Origin: Chryseolinea soli
GTDB taxonomy: Bacteria > Bacteroidota > Bacteroidia > Cytophagales > Cyclobacteriaceae
Reading direction: 5' to 3'
NCBI RefSeq assembly: GCF_003589925.1
Contig: NZ_CP032382.1
Location: 2,108,001-2,172,000, forward strand
Length of the DNA: 64,000 nt
The notes beneath the pieces are model-generated. The model was not told the DNA's origin, did not search any database, and was given only the letters and a program-made list of their open reading frames with translations. Position numbers and translations under genes: made by a program. Shown here in pieces: positions 1 to 8,308 of this stretch (positions are counted from its first letter, which is position 1; each line of letters starts with the position of its first letter).

Positions 1-705
1 CTGGAGTTGCGCAAAGTAAAACTCCCCGCCGTGAAGATCATTTTAACCGGCGCGGGCCGCGTGGGCAAGGGTGCTATGGAGACACTGGACACCGCCGGCA
101 TCCGCAAAGTGTCGCCCCAGGATTTTTTAACACGCACGTTCGACGAGCCGGTCTATGTTCAACTGGCCAGCGCCGACTATCACACACGCAAAGACGGCGG
201 ACATTTTAACCGCGAAGAGTTTCATGAATACCCCGAACGTTACACCTCGCACTTCAAAGACTTCACAGCCGTGACCGACATCCTGATGGCCGGTGCCTTT
301 TGGAATCCGAAGGCCCCTGTGCTGTTCACCCGCGAAGAAATGATGTCGCCCGATTTCAAGATCAAGATCATCGCCGACATCACGTGCGACATTGGAGGAT
401 CTGTCCCCAGCACCAAACAAGCGAGCTCCATCGCTGACCCCATCTACGATTTCGATCCGCGCACCGATGCCGTGAAGCCTCCGCTGAGCAACTCCGGGTT
501 TGTTACCGTGATGGCTGTCGATAATTTACCCTGTGAATTGCCGCGCAGTGCCTCCGAAGAATTTGGGCGCGATCTGATCGACCGCATTCTCAAGCCGCTG
601 TTGCTGGACGATCCCGAAGGCATTATCGAGCGTGGCACCATTGCCCGCGACGGAGCGCTGACGGAGACTTTTCAATACCTGAGCGATTACGTGAAGGGAA
701 ATTAG
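1..705 (+). CDS. Saccharopine dehydrogenase/alanine dehydrogenase-like NAD(P)-dependent oxidoreductase, C-terminal part
   Basis: The reading frame is open from the first base, so the gene starts upstream of the window and only its C-terminal two thirds or so are seen. A Rossmann glycine motif, GAGRVGKG, lies near bases 46-70. The segment VTVMAVDNLPCELPR followed by SASEEF resembles the end of lysine-forming saccharopine dehydrogenase (yeast Lys1 type) in the alanine dehydrogenase/PNT superfamily. Such enzymes use NAD(H) with lysine/2-oxoglutarate or related amino-acid substrates; the substrate here cannot be fixed from sequence. It is cytoplasmic and ends convergently with the next gene, the two stop codons overlapping. 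Confidence 0.8.
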   Translation: MELRKVKLPAVKIILTGAGRVGKGAMETLDTAGIRKVSPQDFLTRTFDEPVYVQLASADYHTRKDGGHFNREEFHEYPERYTSHFKDFTAVTDILMAGAFWNPKAPVLFTREEMMSPDFKIKIIADITCDIGGSVPSTKQASSIADPIYDFDPRTDAVKPPLSNSGFVTVMAVDNLPCELPRSASEEFGRDLIDRILKPLLLDDPEGIIERGTIARDGALTETFQYLSDYVKGN

Positions 706-1127
706 AAGGTGAAGCCGTGACGGCGGGGGAAAACTAATTTTAAGCCGCGTTTATTTTTTCCGGCAATGTCCAGGAACAGGTAAGACTCGCGCAGATTTCC
801 CTGCATATCCCAATAATAATAGCGACCGATTTTTCCCTGGTTATACGACTGGCTGGTGACCGACCCGATCCAATACGATTCGCTGACGGGCAGGCTGGCG
901 GGTGTGATCATGGAGGGAACGGTGGGTTTATAGACCACCCTGTCTCTGTCGCCGGTCAGGCCGGGAATAAACCATTTTCCGGAAATCTTGGTTTTTGTGC
1001 TGTTGTCCGTGGGCATGGGTACGCGCATGGGCCTCGGGGCATAGCTCGGTCTAAATTGGGCCATGGCCGTGGAGGTAATCAGCACGGTGAAGAAAAGCAC
1101 GGTAGGTAAAGCGATGCGTAACTTCAT
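702..1127 (-). CDS. Secreted protein of unknown function
   Basis: A 141-residue protein with a clear Sec signal peptide: Lys-Arg start, a hydrophobic stretch to about residue 20, and an AMA-Q cleavage site. The mature part is basic and rich in Pro, Tyr and Ser, with no cysteine and no motif I recognise. Its YYYWDMQGNLRESYLFLDI segment suggests a small beta-rich periplasmic or secreted domain. The stop codon overlaps that of the convergent dehydrogenase. I cannot assign a function. Confidence 0.7.
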   Translation of the reverse strand: MKLRIALPTVLFFTVLITSTAMAQFRPSYAPRPMRVPMPTDNSTKTKISGKWFIPGLTGDRDRVVYKPTVPSMITPASLPVSESYWIGSVTSQSYNQGKIGRYYYWDMQGNLRESYLFLDIAGKNKRGLKLVFPRRHGFTF

Positions 1128-1201
1128 TTGATGAGGAAGATACTATTTTTTCGGATCATTCCGTTACCTGACCACAGATATTCACGTTCAAAAAAAGAAT
1201 T

Positions 1202-1834
1202 ATGGAACACAAAACTCCCTCGCTCGGTGAAGAAATAGCCAACGCCATAACGCACGGTGTGGGTGCCTTGCTGGCCATTGCCGGACTGGTGTTGCTGGTG
1301 GTGTTTTCGTCGCTCTATGGAACGGCGTGGCACATTACAGGCTTCACGGTGTTTGGAACGATGTTGGTGATCCTGTATGTAATGTCCACCCTGTATCACA
1401 GTTTGCCGTCGCCCCGTGTGAAACGGCTGTTCCGGAAATTTGATCACATGGCCATCTTCCTGCTCATTGCCGGCACGTACACGCCCTTTTGTCTCACCGT
1501 GCTGAACGGCTGGTTGGGTTGGACGATCTTTGGATTGGTGTGGGCATGCGCCATCGGTGGCGTCGTGTTGAAAGCCTTTCACACAGGCAAAGCCGAATGG
1601 ATCTCGACGTTGCTGTATGTGACGATGGGATGGGCGGTCGTATTCTTTATTAAACCGGTGTACGACCACATGACGACGCAAGGATTTCTTTTTTTGGTTT
1701 TGGGTGGAGCTTCCTACACCGCCGGTGTTTTCTTTTTCATAAAAGATAAAATGAAATATGCCCACAGCATCTGGCACCTGTTTGTGTTGGGTGGCAGCGT
1801 CTTTCATTTTTTCTCGGTGATGAGTTTGTTGTAA
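1202..1834 (+). CDS. Hemolysin III family membrane protein (TrhA/YqfA-like, PAQR-related)
   Basis: A 210-residue protein with about seven membrane segments. It has the family signatures: an N-terminal ITHGVGALLA with conserved His, then STLYHSLP, KFDHMAIFLLIAGTYTP and a C-terminal HSIWHLFVLGGSVFHFF. These conserved His and Asp residues form the putative metal site of the hemolysin III/adiponectin-receptor-like (CREST) superfamily. Bacterial members sit in the inner membrane and have been linked to membrane-lipid homeostasis; the hemolysin name is historical. Length is typical. It appears to be a single-gene unit. Confidence 0.92.
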   Translation: MEHKTPSLGEEIANAITHGVGALLAIAGLVLLVVFSSLYGTAWHITGFTVFGTMLVILYVMSTLYHSLPSPRVKRLFRKFDHMAIFLLIAGTYTPFCLTVLNGWLGWTIFGLVWACAIGGVVLKAFHTGKAEWISTLLYVTMGWAVVFFIKPVYDHMTTQGFLFLVLGGASYTAGVFFFIKDKMKYAHSIWHLFVLGGSVFHFFSVMSLL

Positions 1835-1912
1835 CGCAAATGCCTATTTTATTCTATCCTCCAATTTATGTTAAACCCCGTATCGCGCGTTCGTTCTGAA
1901 ACTAGAAAGCGA

Positions 1913-1920
1913 TACCTTTG
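1913..1920 (+). promoter_or_regulatory. Bacteroidota-type -7 element TACCTTTG
   Basis: This exact TAnnTTTG match ends three bases before the ATG at 1924. If used, the transcript would begin at or almost at the start codon. No clear TTG is seen about 20 bases upstream. Confidence 0.55.
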
Positions 1921-1923
1921 AAC

Positions 1924-2226
1924 ATGCTTCTATACAACGTAACGGTCGGCATCGATAAGGAAATTCAGGAAGAATGGCTCGCCTGGATGAGAGAAAACCA
2001 CATTCCCCGGGTGATGGCGACGGGGATGTTTGTGGACTGGAAAATCTATAAAGTTCTGCACGACCAGGACGACGGCGGTGTTTCGTACAGCGTTCAATAT
2101 TTTGCAAACACCATCAATCACGTGACCACCTATCTCGAAAAATATGCCCCCAAGCTCGTAGAAGAGCACCGCACACGTTTCCATAACCGGCATGTGGCGT
2201 TCATGACCTTGCTGGAAGAGGTATGA
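1924..2226 (+). CDS. DUF4286 family protein
   Basis: A 100-residue cytoplasmic protein. It begins MLLYNVTVGIDKEIQEEWLAWM and carries HIPRVMATGMF, the usual opening of DUF4286, a small ferredoxin-like-fold family of unknown function common in Bacteroidota. I chose the ATG at 1924 rather than the TTG at 1918, because the TTG lies inside the TACCTTTG promoter element and family members begin with M-x-LYNVT. No function is known. Confidence 0.85.
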   Translation: MLLYNVTVGIDKEIQEEWLAWMRENHIPRVMATGMFVDWKIYKVLHDQDDGGVSYSVQYFANTINHVTTYLEKYAPKLVEEHRTRFHNRHVAFMTLLEEV

Positions 2227-2255
2227 AAATCCCCCAATAGAAAAATAATATTTGG

Positions 2256-2286
2256 TTGCCTTCACAATAAAAAATATTTATTTTCG
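2256..2286 (+). promoter_or_regulatory. Candidate promoter, TTG-N20-TATTTTCG
   Basis: TTG at 2256-2258 and TATTTTCG at 2279-2286 are 20 bases apart, the spacing expected for the Bacteroidota primary sigma factor. The next ATG is at 2312. Confidence 0.5.
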
Positions 2287-2311
2287 TCTCTCTCCATAAG
2301 AGAAGTATAAA

Positions 2312-2617
2312 ATGAAAGTAAGGCTCACCACATTATCGCTTAGCATCCTGTTCTTATGGGGCAGTCTGGTAGCGTATGGCGAGAGCGTTGGCGACACCCA
2401 CCCTGTGCAGGTAAAGGCCTCCAAGGAATGCGTGTCGAGCACGCTCATCTCGCTTGATGATGCAGACGAGGTGAAGCCCATGCATTTTCAGGATGCAGTT
2501 CCTTTCAACGCGCTACTTCTGGTGCCCACGTGCGGGCAGATCATAAACAACAACTTCCGTTCATCGCTGTATAAGCCCATCCGGGCCTATATCGTATTCA
2601 GGGCCTTGCGGAATTAG
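2312..2617 (+). CDS. Small secreted protein of unknown function
   Basis: A 101-residue protein with an N-terminal Sec signal peptide (MKVRLTTLSLS, hydrophobic to about residue 20, probable cleavage after VAYG). The mature chain has two cysteines (in KECVSS and PTCGQI) that could form a disulfide. No domain is recognised. A well-spaced promoter precedes it. Confidence 0.65.
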   Translation: MKVRLTTLSLSILFLWGSLVAYGESVGDTHPVQVKASKECVSSTLISLDDADEVKPMHFQDAVPFNALLLVPTCGQIINNNFRSSLYKPIRAYIVFRALRN

Positions 2618-2724
2618 ACCGCCAGGATGTCTCGCCCCATAACAGTTTTGTAAAAGCTGTGTTCCCGCAAGATCGTCTTGCACACTTTTTTTCTATTTAT
2701 CAACCTTTTTAATTTCTCTAGGCC

Positions 2725-3009
2725 ATGAAAGACACCAGAGTGATAAACCCTTCTGATATTCGTCTGTTTTATTTTGGATCGAAAGACGTGCTCTCCAACA
2801 CAGAAGAAAAGGAAGCGCGGAGGAACAAGCTTCTGCGCGCCATGATCCTCAGCAACTGCGAACACATTCCCATTAGCCTATATATGCGACTGCCCAACGG
2901 CGACACCCTCGAAACAGAAAGCGACGTGATCGACTACGCCGACGACTTCGTGATCTTGAAAGGAGGCATCAGCATTCCGGTGTGGACGATATTCGACGTG
3001 GATGCCTAG
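2725..3009 (+). CDS. Small cytoplasmic protein of unknown function
   Basis: A 94-residue protein without signal peptide or membrane segment. Its second half (ISLYMRLPNGDTLETESDVIDYADDFVILKGG, split here only as a description) alternates short strands and acidic turns, like a small beta-rich fold. A strong terminator follows directly. I do not recognise the family. Confidence 0.65.
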   Translation: MKDTRVINPSDIRLFYFGSKDVLSNTEEKEARRNKLLRAMILSNCEHIPISLYMRLPNGDTLETESDVIDYADDFVILKGGISIPVWTIFDVDA

Positions 3010-3019
3010 CACCACAAAC

Positions 3020-3047
3020 AAAGAGGCCGGAACGATCCGGCCTCTTT
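3020..3047. terminator. Bidirectional intrinsic terminator
   Basis: A perfect 12-bp inverted repeat (AAAGAGGCCGGA / TCCGGCCTCTTT) with loop ACGA, A-rich on one side and T-rich on the other. It lies between two convergent genes and can serve both. Confidence 0.85.
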
Positions 3048-3070
3048 GCTTTTATAACGTTTGCAAGGGC

Positions 3071-3550
3071 TTACGCCTTTAGCAATTTTTCGATCTGCTC
3101 TTTTTCCAACGCGCAGTTGATCCACTCCTGGCCGAGTGTTGAGCCATATTTTTTGTAGAACACAATGGCGGGCTCGTTCCAATCGAGCACCTGCCACACC
3201 ATGCCCGAGCAATTTTCCTGCAGGGTCACTTCCAGCGTCTTGTCAAATAAAAGTTTGCCGATGCCTTTTCCGCGTTCCGATTCGGTCACGATGATGTCTT
3301 CCAGGTAGAGGCGGCGGCCTTTCCAGGTGGAGTAGCGGTAGTAGTAGAGCGCCAGGCCCACGATGCCGTTCTCGTTTTCGGCTACATAGAATCCGTAGAT
3401 GGGGTTGGGGCCAAAGCCGTCCTTCTCCATCATTTCGACGGTGTTGATCACTTCGTCGGGTGCGCGCTCGAAGGTGGCGAGCTCCTGGATCAGTTCAAGG
3501 ACGCGGGGAAGATCTGATTTTATTCCTTTGCGGAGGGTGGTGTTGTTCAT
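3071..3550 (-). CDS. GNAT family N-acetyltransferase (SSAT/thialysine acetyltransferase-like)
   Basis: A 159-residue protein that fits the GNAT fold throughout. The acetyl-CoA pyrophosphate-binding loop SERGKGIGKLLF is at residues 91-102, preceded by the strand YLEDIIVTE. The segment VLDWNEPAIVFYKKYG (121-136) is typical of spermidine/spermine and thialysine N-acetyltransferases. It should transfer acetyl from acetyl-CoA to the amine of a small substrate, which sequence alone does not define. It is cytoplasmic and monocistronic, with a shared terminator downstream. Confidence 0.9.
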   Translation of the reverse strand: MNNTTLRKGIKSDLPRVLELIQELATFERAPDEVINTVEMMEKDGFGPNPIYGFYVAENENGIVGLALYYYRYSTWKGRRLYLEDIIVTESERGKGIGKLLFDKTLEVTLQENCSGMVWQVLDWNEPAIVFYKKYGSTLGQEWINCALEKEQIEKLLKA

Positions 3551-3635
3551 GTGATAAAAATAGAAAAGTATGGTTGATACAAACGGTCACGTGAAAGACT
3601 TTTCACAGCCTTTCCATGCCCCGTCGCGGTTATAT

Positions 3636-4313
3636 TTATTTTTTCTCCACGACGGTGACCTTCATCGGAATTTTGCGGAGTGGTTTCTCGAGGTCGTATA
3701 CTTTTTCGTGGGCGATCTTGTCGATGACATCAAAGCCTTCCACCACTTCGCCGAAGACGGTATATTTTTGATCGAGGGTCATATAGCCGCCCACGTTTTC
3801 GTAGACCTTTCTTTGTTCGGGAGTGTGCGTGATCCCCAACGTTTTTTCCTCTACCGTAATGTCTTCGGGATAGTAAGTAGTGCCGTGAATAATAAAGAAC
3901 TCAGCGGCAGACGACTCCAGGTTGGGATTGTTCTCGTCCTGGCGGGCCATGGACAGGGCTCCTTTCTTATGATAATGCTCCGGTCTGAATTCAGCAGGCA
4001 CGCGGTATTTTAGTTTCTTGTTCAGATCGCCGCCCTGGATCATGAAGCCGCTGGCAATGCGATAGAAATCGGCGTTTTCATATTGGCCGTCTTTGATGAG
4101 CTTGATGAAGTTGGCGCGATGAAGCGGGGTGTCTTCATACAATTTCAGCCGCATGGTGCCAAAAGAGGTTTCGATGATCACTTCGTTCTCGGGATTTTCC
4201 TGGCCGTATTTGGTGAGGACGTCGCGGACGTTTTCTGGGGTGATGAGGATGGTTTCTTTTTTGGTGCAGGAGGCGAGGAGGAGAATGAGCAGTGCGGCGG
4301 TGATTTTTTTCAT
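3636..4313 (-). CDS. Cyclophilin-type peptidyl-prolyl cis-trans isomerase, lipoprotein
   Basis: A 225-residue protein. I start it at the ATG at 4313, because this gives a lipoprotein signal peptide MKKITAALLILLLASC with the lipidated Cys at 16; the longer reading adds seven residues ahead of a good signal peptide. The cyclophilin domain begins at IIETSFGTMRLKLYEDTPLHRANF and contains FYRIASGFMIQGGD, the active-site Arg-Ile and Gln-Gly-Gly region. It should catalyse prolyl isomerisation of proteins in the envelope, anchored in the periplasm. The segment after LSMARQDENNPNLESS departs from short cyclophilins by an insertion with THTPEQRKVYENVGG. Confidence 0.93.
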   Translation of the reverse strand: MKKITAALLILLLASCTKKETILITPENVRDVLTKYGQENPENEVIIETSFGTMRLKLYEDTPLHRANFIKLIKDGQYENADFYRIASGFMIQGGDLNKKLKYRVPAEFRPEHYHKKGALSMARQDENNPNLESSAAEFFIIHGTTYYPEDITVEEKTLGITHTPEQRKVYENVGGYMTLDQKYTVFGEVVEGFDVIDKIAHEKVYDLEKPLRKIPMKVTVVEKK

Positions 4314-4392
4314 GCGCAAGGGATTAATGGTCAAGAAAGGCTAAAATTAATTTTAATCCGGTTATTTTGGAGCACATTTTAAATTAAAAACG

Positions 4393-4938
4393 ATGTGTAG
4401 AATAATTGCTTTACTGCTTTTAAGCGGGATGTCATGGGCCGCAACTGCGCAGAATTATTCACCTAAAACGGTTGGGAACAAATGGACTTTCAGAATGCAG
4501 GAACACTCTTTTGTGGACGAGGTTATCAAAGGAACGTTGAAACACAAAGGAAAGGAATATAGCAGAACGGTACGAAAGTATTCATGGGGTTCAACAGACA
4601 CCATTTTCAGCAGGGTCGATCATAAGGGAACGAGCTATTATCTTGACGTAAAATCACGACAGGAAACTATGGATATTCCTGGTGAGTTAAAAGTCGGTCT
4701 GGCCTGGATCAGTTCCGACGGAGCTTGGAAGTATATGATCAAGAGCTTGTCAGAAACATTGTCCACGCCCGGTAATAAATTTGAGAATTGCCTTGTGATC
4801 AAAGCGGAACAGGTTACCGGTAGGGACAAAGAAAAACTTCAGACCTACTATATCTATTACGTAAAAGATATTGGATATGTCGGCAGCAAAGTTGAGCAAG
4901 GACTGATGGCATACTTGGAAAAATGGGAATTGAAATAG
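4393..4938 (+). CDS. Secreted beta-rich protein of unknown function
   Basis: A 181-residue protein with a Sec signal peptide (MCRIIALLLLSGMSWAATAQ, cleavage after ATA). The mature chain begins with VGNKWTFRM and ends with YYVKDIGYVGSKV, which matches the layout of the 6932-7657 lipoprotein (opening GKTYVYEG, ending YYASGVGVVKSIG). Both may share a small envelope beta-barrel-like domain. The function is unknown. It is convergent with the barrel protein gene. Confidence 0.7.
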   Translation: MCRIIALLLLSGMSWAATAQNYSPKTVGNKWTFRMQEHSFVDEVIKGTLKHKGKEYSRTVRKYSWGSTDTIFSRVDHKGTSYYLDVKSRQETMDIPGELKVGLAWISSDGAWKYMIKSLSETLSTPGNKFENCLVIKAEQVTGRDKEKLQTYYIYYVKDIGYVGSKVEQGLMAYLEKWELK

Positions 4939-4972
4939 GTTGCCTCGGGCAAGAAGAATCACTCGCTACTCT

Positions 4973-6211
4973 TCAACGAATGGTGAACCAATAAACCCCA
5001 CGCACCCCAAAAAACCGTGTCCTCGTTGCTTCGGCGCCCTGCGTTCCAAGCCCGTGATTATAAAAGAGCGAGGCTTCAATTGCCCGTCTGTCCTTCAATG
5101 CGTGACTGAAGCCTAGCGACAGATTGATCGCTCCGGAATAAATGCTCGTTTTTTTTACGGTTGCGTTAGAAATAATCGATGTTGGATTTGCGGTTTGGTT
5201 ATCGAACCGGTAAGTATACTCCAGGTCTTCGTTCAGGTAGATGGTCGAAGAATACCCGATGCCCGCAAGCCAATGGTTGGACAACGAAAGCGGGTATCGG
5301 AATTTCAGATTTAGGGGGATCTCGAGCATGCGGTAGTCGATCTCAACGCGTTGCAGGTCGCCAAAATGGGTGTCTACTCCGGGTAAGGAAGCGTTCGCCA
5401 ATAATTGTTCATCATGGATAGCATAGTAACGCGCGCTGTACTTCGCTCCCGTTTCCACGGCTAGAGACGGCGAAAAAATCAAGTCCGCCAGAATGCCGCC
5501 ACTGAAATTTGCATGACCGTCGCCCAAAGAATATAGACCATTTGAAAATTCAAAAGAGGGGCCCAGTTTTAGTCCAACACCCCGGCTATAGTGCTTCTCC
5601 AGGTTGTAGACGGTTTTTGCAGAAAGTGATCTTTCAACGGTTGAGCGCAATTCCCTATGTTCACGAACAACGCGAAAACTCTTGTCTTCCATTTTATGCG
5701 GCACCACGCGTGTCGGGGCGGCGTCGTTCATCGTTTCATACTCCGGTGTCGAATCGCTACTGGCAGCAAAAGCTGCTCCTTCGTGTTGCAAAAGGTTATA
5801 GGCCATTAATTTTCGATTGGCCTCTTCGAGTATCGCGATTCGCCGGATCAGGGATGCAGCCAACAAAGATCCTGGCTGCCTGCTCTCGATGATCCGGACA
5901 GTATCAGGCTTCCGCATTTGCAATTGATGTACTTCTACACGCAATTTCTCGATCTCCCGGGTCTGCGCGGTCAGGGTTTTAACGGCTTCTTCCCGTTCGC
6001 GTCTTGTCAACCCTTGTTGTCCAAGAGTGATCATCGCGAAAATCAATAACCCCGTGCCGATCAGCAATTCGACGCGGTAGCGTGAATACCATGACGCCGT
6101 GGACATTGCCGCAATCTGGTGATGAAATCCGGTCAGCGCACCGGGGTCACCGGGATGCTCATATTCGCGCAATTTTTTTCTTAGGGCACTATCAAACTTA
6201 CTGTCATCCAT
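4973..6211 (-). CDS. Putative anti-sigma protein with one inner-membrane segment and C-terminal outer-membrane beta-barrel domain
   Basis: A 412-residue protein. Residues 1-45 are charged and presumably cytoplasmic; 48-65 form one membrane helix; 70-100 form a charged coiled coil (REREEAVKTL, IEKLRVEVHQL); 105-200 are a low-complexity linker. From about 210 the chain has alternating amphipathic strands ending YNHG...FFGVRGVYWFTIR, the pattern of the OMP_b-brl/PorT-like barrel family, with the final aromatic residue near the C-terminus. The start codon overlaps the end of the upstream ECF sigma gene, so the two are translationally coupled and this is most likely its membrane regulator. The anti-sigma role is inferred from position and topology; I see no zinc-binding anti-sigma motif. 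Confidence 0.75.
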   Translation of the reverse strand: MDDSKFDSALRKKLREYEHPGDPGALTGFHHQIAAMSTASWYSRYRVELLIGTGLLIFAMITLGQQGLTRREREEAVKTLTAQTREIEKLRVEVHQLQMRKPDTVRIIESRQPGSLLAASLIRRIAILEEANRKLMAYNLLQHEGAAFAASSDSTPEYETMNDAAPTRVVPHKMEDKSFRVVREHRELRSTVERSLSAKTVYNLEKHYSRGVGLKLGPSFEFSNGLYSLGDGHANFSGGILADLIFSPSLAVETGAKYSARYYAIHDEQLLANASLPGVDTHFGDLQRVEIDYRMLEIPLNLKFRYPLSLSNHWLAGIGYSSTIYLNEDLEYTYRFDNQTANPTSIISNATVKKTSIYSGAINLSLGFSHALKDRRAIEASLFYNHGLGTQGAEATRTRFFGVRGVYWFTIR

Positions 6212-6795
6212 GCTGGCTGTACTTTAACTTTTCTTCCTGGTCCGTCATCAGCATTTTCTTAAGTTTATTTCTGGCAATCGCCAGATTCGATTTCGACGTG
6301 CCTACGGTGATGTTGAGCTTGGTTGGCGATCTCTTCATGTTGATATCCTTCGATAACAAAAAGATTGAACACCATACGATAGGAGGGCGGAAGCCTTTGG
6401 ATCGAAGAAATGATCTCTTGAGCCGAAAGATTGTCCAGGGCGGTTTCGGATAGCGATTCATTTTGAACATGCGAAATATCCAGGCTGTAATAGTGTTTCT
6501 CGTTTCTCCTGAAATAATCGATGGCTGAGTTGATCATGATCTTCCTCAACCATCCGTTGAACGACAATCCTTTGGAATACAAATTGAGCTTAGAGAAAAT
6601 TTTGATAAACCCATCATTCAAGATCTCGATGGCCTCTTCGCTTGTCCTGGCGTAGCGCAGGCAAATGCCCATGGCGTAGGCGTAAAATTCTCTGTAGAGC
6701 CGGTCTTGGCTCATGCGATCCCCACTTCGACAAGAATCCAACAGTTTATATAGTTCGGTCTCTTTGATCGGCGGAGTTTTAGGTGTGACCGTCAA
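6204..6795 (-). pseudogene. ECF-type RNA polymerase sigma-70 factor, frameshifted in region 4 in this sequence
   Basis: Region 2 (DRLYREFYAYAMGICLRYA; FNGWLRKIMINSAIDYFRR) and the start of region 4 (LPPSYRMVFNLFVIEGYQHEEIAN) are intact in one frame. The remaining region 4 helix (LNITVGTSKSNLAIARNKL and on to the stop at 6204) is in the next frame. Removing one C near 6321-6326 restores an ordinary 196-residue sigma factor whose stop overlaps the downstream start by eight bases. As read, the protein ends out of frame at 6265 and lacks the DNA-recognition helix. The start is a TTG at 6795; the first internal ATG would remove part of region 2. Either an assembly error or a real inactivation. Confidence 0.85.
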
Positions 6796-6931
6796 ATAGT
6801 AACACGCAATTTTTTGCCAGAGGGTTGGTTGCGTCTTGTTAAGAAATTGAAATAAACCGCGTGAACCAACCTATTCTCTTTTTCTCCCGTGATGTTAGTG
6901 TTTCTTTATCCACCATCAATTTACCTGCTTT

Positions 6932-7657
6932 ATGAAAAATATGATCCTGTATTCATTTCTTTTGATTGCGCTAATGTGTTGCGACAAAGACGAAGATCCT
7001 GTACCAGAAAATCCTGCGGACACGCCATACGATGTTAAGATCGACCCCACCGATTTTGAAAGCACCGGCATCGTCGGGAACGAGTTCTTTCCACTCATTT
7101 CGGGAAAAACCTATGTGTATGAAGGCAAGAGCGACGAGGGTGGCGACACCCGCATCCTGGTAGCGTATACCAGCAATATCAAAATGATCCAGGGCGTTAC
7201 TTGCGTGGAGGTGCATGACCAAGCCTATGAGAATGGTAGTTTGATCGAAGACACGTACGATTGGTATGCTCAGGATAAGCAAGGCAATGTGTGGTACTTT
7301 GGCGAAGCAACCCAAACTTTGGAGAACGGTCAGGTGACGGGTACAAAGGGATCGTGGGAAGCGGGCGTCAACGGGGCCTTGCCGGGGATTATTATGTTGG
7401 CAAATCCCCTTGTCAGCATGTGGTACAGACAGGAGTACTTTAAAGGTGAGGCCGAAGACGTTGCCCAGGTACTCGGTACTTCGGCGTCTGTCAGTGTGCC
7501 CTATGCCTTATTTGAAAACTGCTTGCAAACGGCTGAATGGAGCTTGTTGGAGACGGGAATAGTAGGTCAAAAATACTACGCCTCAGGTGTTGGGGTTGTG
7601 AAGTCGATCGGGGTGAAAGGCGAGTCGGGCTATGAGGATTTGAAGGAGATCCAATGA
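6932..7657 (+). CDS. Lipoprotein of unknown function with probable surface-export signal
   Basis: A 241-residue protein with a lipoprotein signal peptide ending at Cys16/Cys17. The mature start CDKDED fits the K-(D/E)-(D/E) signature known from Bacteroidota lipoproteins displayed on the cell surface. The body is beta-rich, opening FFPLISGKTYVYEGKS and closing with GQKYYASGVGVVKSIG, a layout shared with the secreted protein at 4393-4938 and, more weakly, with the C-terminal domain of the Na/Pi transporter. It stands alone, divergent from the sigma gene. The function is unknown. Confidence 0.75.
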   Translation: MKNMILYSFLLIALMCCDKDEDPVPENPADTPYDVKIDPTDFESTGIVGNEFFPLISGKTYVYEGKSDEGGDTRILVAYTSNIKMIQGVTCVEVHDQAYENGSLIEDTYDWYAQDKQGNVWYFGEATQTLENGQVTGTKGSWEAGVNGALPGIIMLANPLVSMWYRQEYFKGEAEDVAQVLGTSASVSVPYALFENCLQTAEWSLLETGIVGQKYYASGVGVVKSIGVKGESGYEDLKEIQ

Positions 7658-7906
7658 TAGTTCCCGTGTCAGAAAAGGCAACGGAAAATGAGCGATAGAA
7701 GACCGATTGCCTAGAAGAAAGCTTCCCCTCGAATCGAACGAGGGTGTGCAGCGGCTGACCTTGTTGCTGCAGATTGATTTTTTACGAGCGACAACAGCAT
7801 ACATGAACAAGCTTGTCACTTTTGATTAGTGTGTGAGCAAGGAAGCAACATTCATCGCAGAGAATTTTATAAAGGGAAAACCTGGCGACGGAGTTTTCCT
7901 TATGAG

Positions 7907-7992
7907 TACCCAGGGCGGGACTTGAACCCGCACGACCTTTTAGGGTCACAGGATTTTAAGTCCTGCGTGTCTACCAATTTCACCACCCGGGC
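7907..7992 (-). tRNA. tRNA-Leu (anticodon UAA)
   Basis: An 86-base class II tRNA on the minus strand. The acceptor stem GCCCGGG pairs with CCTGGGT plus discriminator A. The anticodon arm is GCAGGA-CTTAAAA-TCCTG with anticodon TAA. There is an extra arm (TGACCCTAAAAGGTCG) and a T arm GCGGG-TTCAAGT-CCCGC. CCA is not encoded. Confidence 0.96.
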
Positions 7993-8051
7993 AGGTTTTG
8001 CTTGTGGGCATTTCTTCTGACAACGTGGGAGATCTTTTTACAAACCTCCTG

Positions 8052-8083
8052 AAAAAATAATCCCCTTTCCATCTGGAAAGGGG
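8052..8083 (-). terminator. Intrinsic terminator after tRNA-Gly
   Basis: A 9-bp perfect stem CCCCTTTCC / GGAAAGGGG with a 4-base loop (8062-8083). On the minus strand it is followed by ATTATTTTTT. It lies just past the tRNA-Gly 3' end, so the two tRNAs are probably separate transcripts. Confidence 0.85.
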
Positions 8084-8093
8084 CTATTCTTTT

Positions 8094-8167
<74 letters not shown>

Positions 8168-8308
8168 AAAATCTTGGTTGTGTGTGGGTGTGATCGATTT
8201 GGGAGTGCAAATTTAATTCCGATTCCTAAATTTCCAAATTCACATTAAAAATCTTCGTTTTTTAATGAATTTAAGCAAAAAATAGGTGCTTCGGCTCACT
8301 GCCAAAGA

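Noticed and set aside
1124..1807. A 227-codon minus-strand ORF opposite the hemolysin III gene
   Set aside because: The plus-strand gene is a convincing membrane family member. This frame is His/Gln/Arg-rich shadow sequence.
7829..8020. A 63-codon ORF across the tRNA-Leu region
   Set aside because: It overlaps the tRNA on the opposite strand and is an artefact of the stop-free tRNA sequence.
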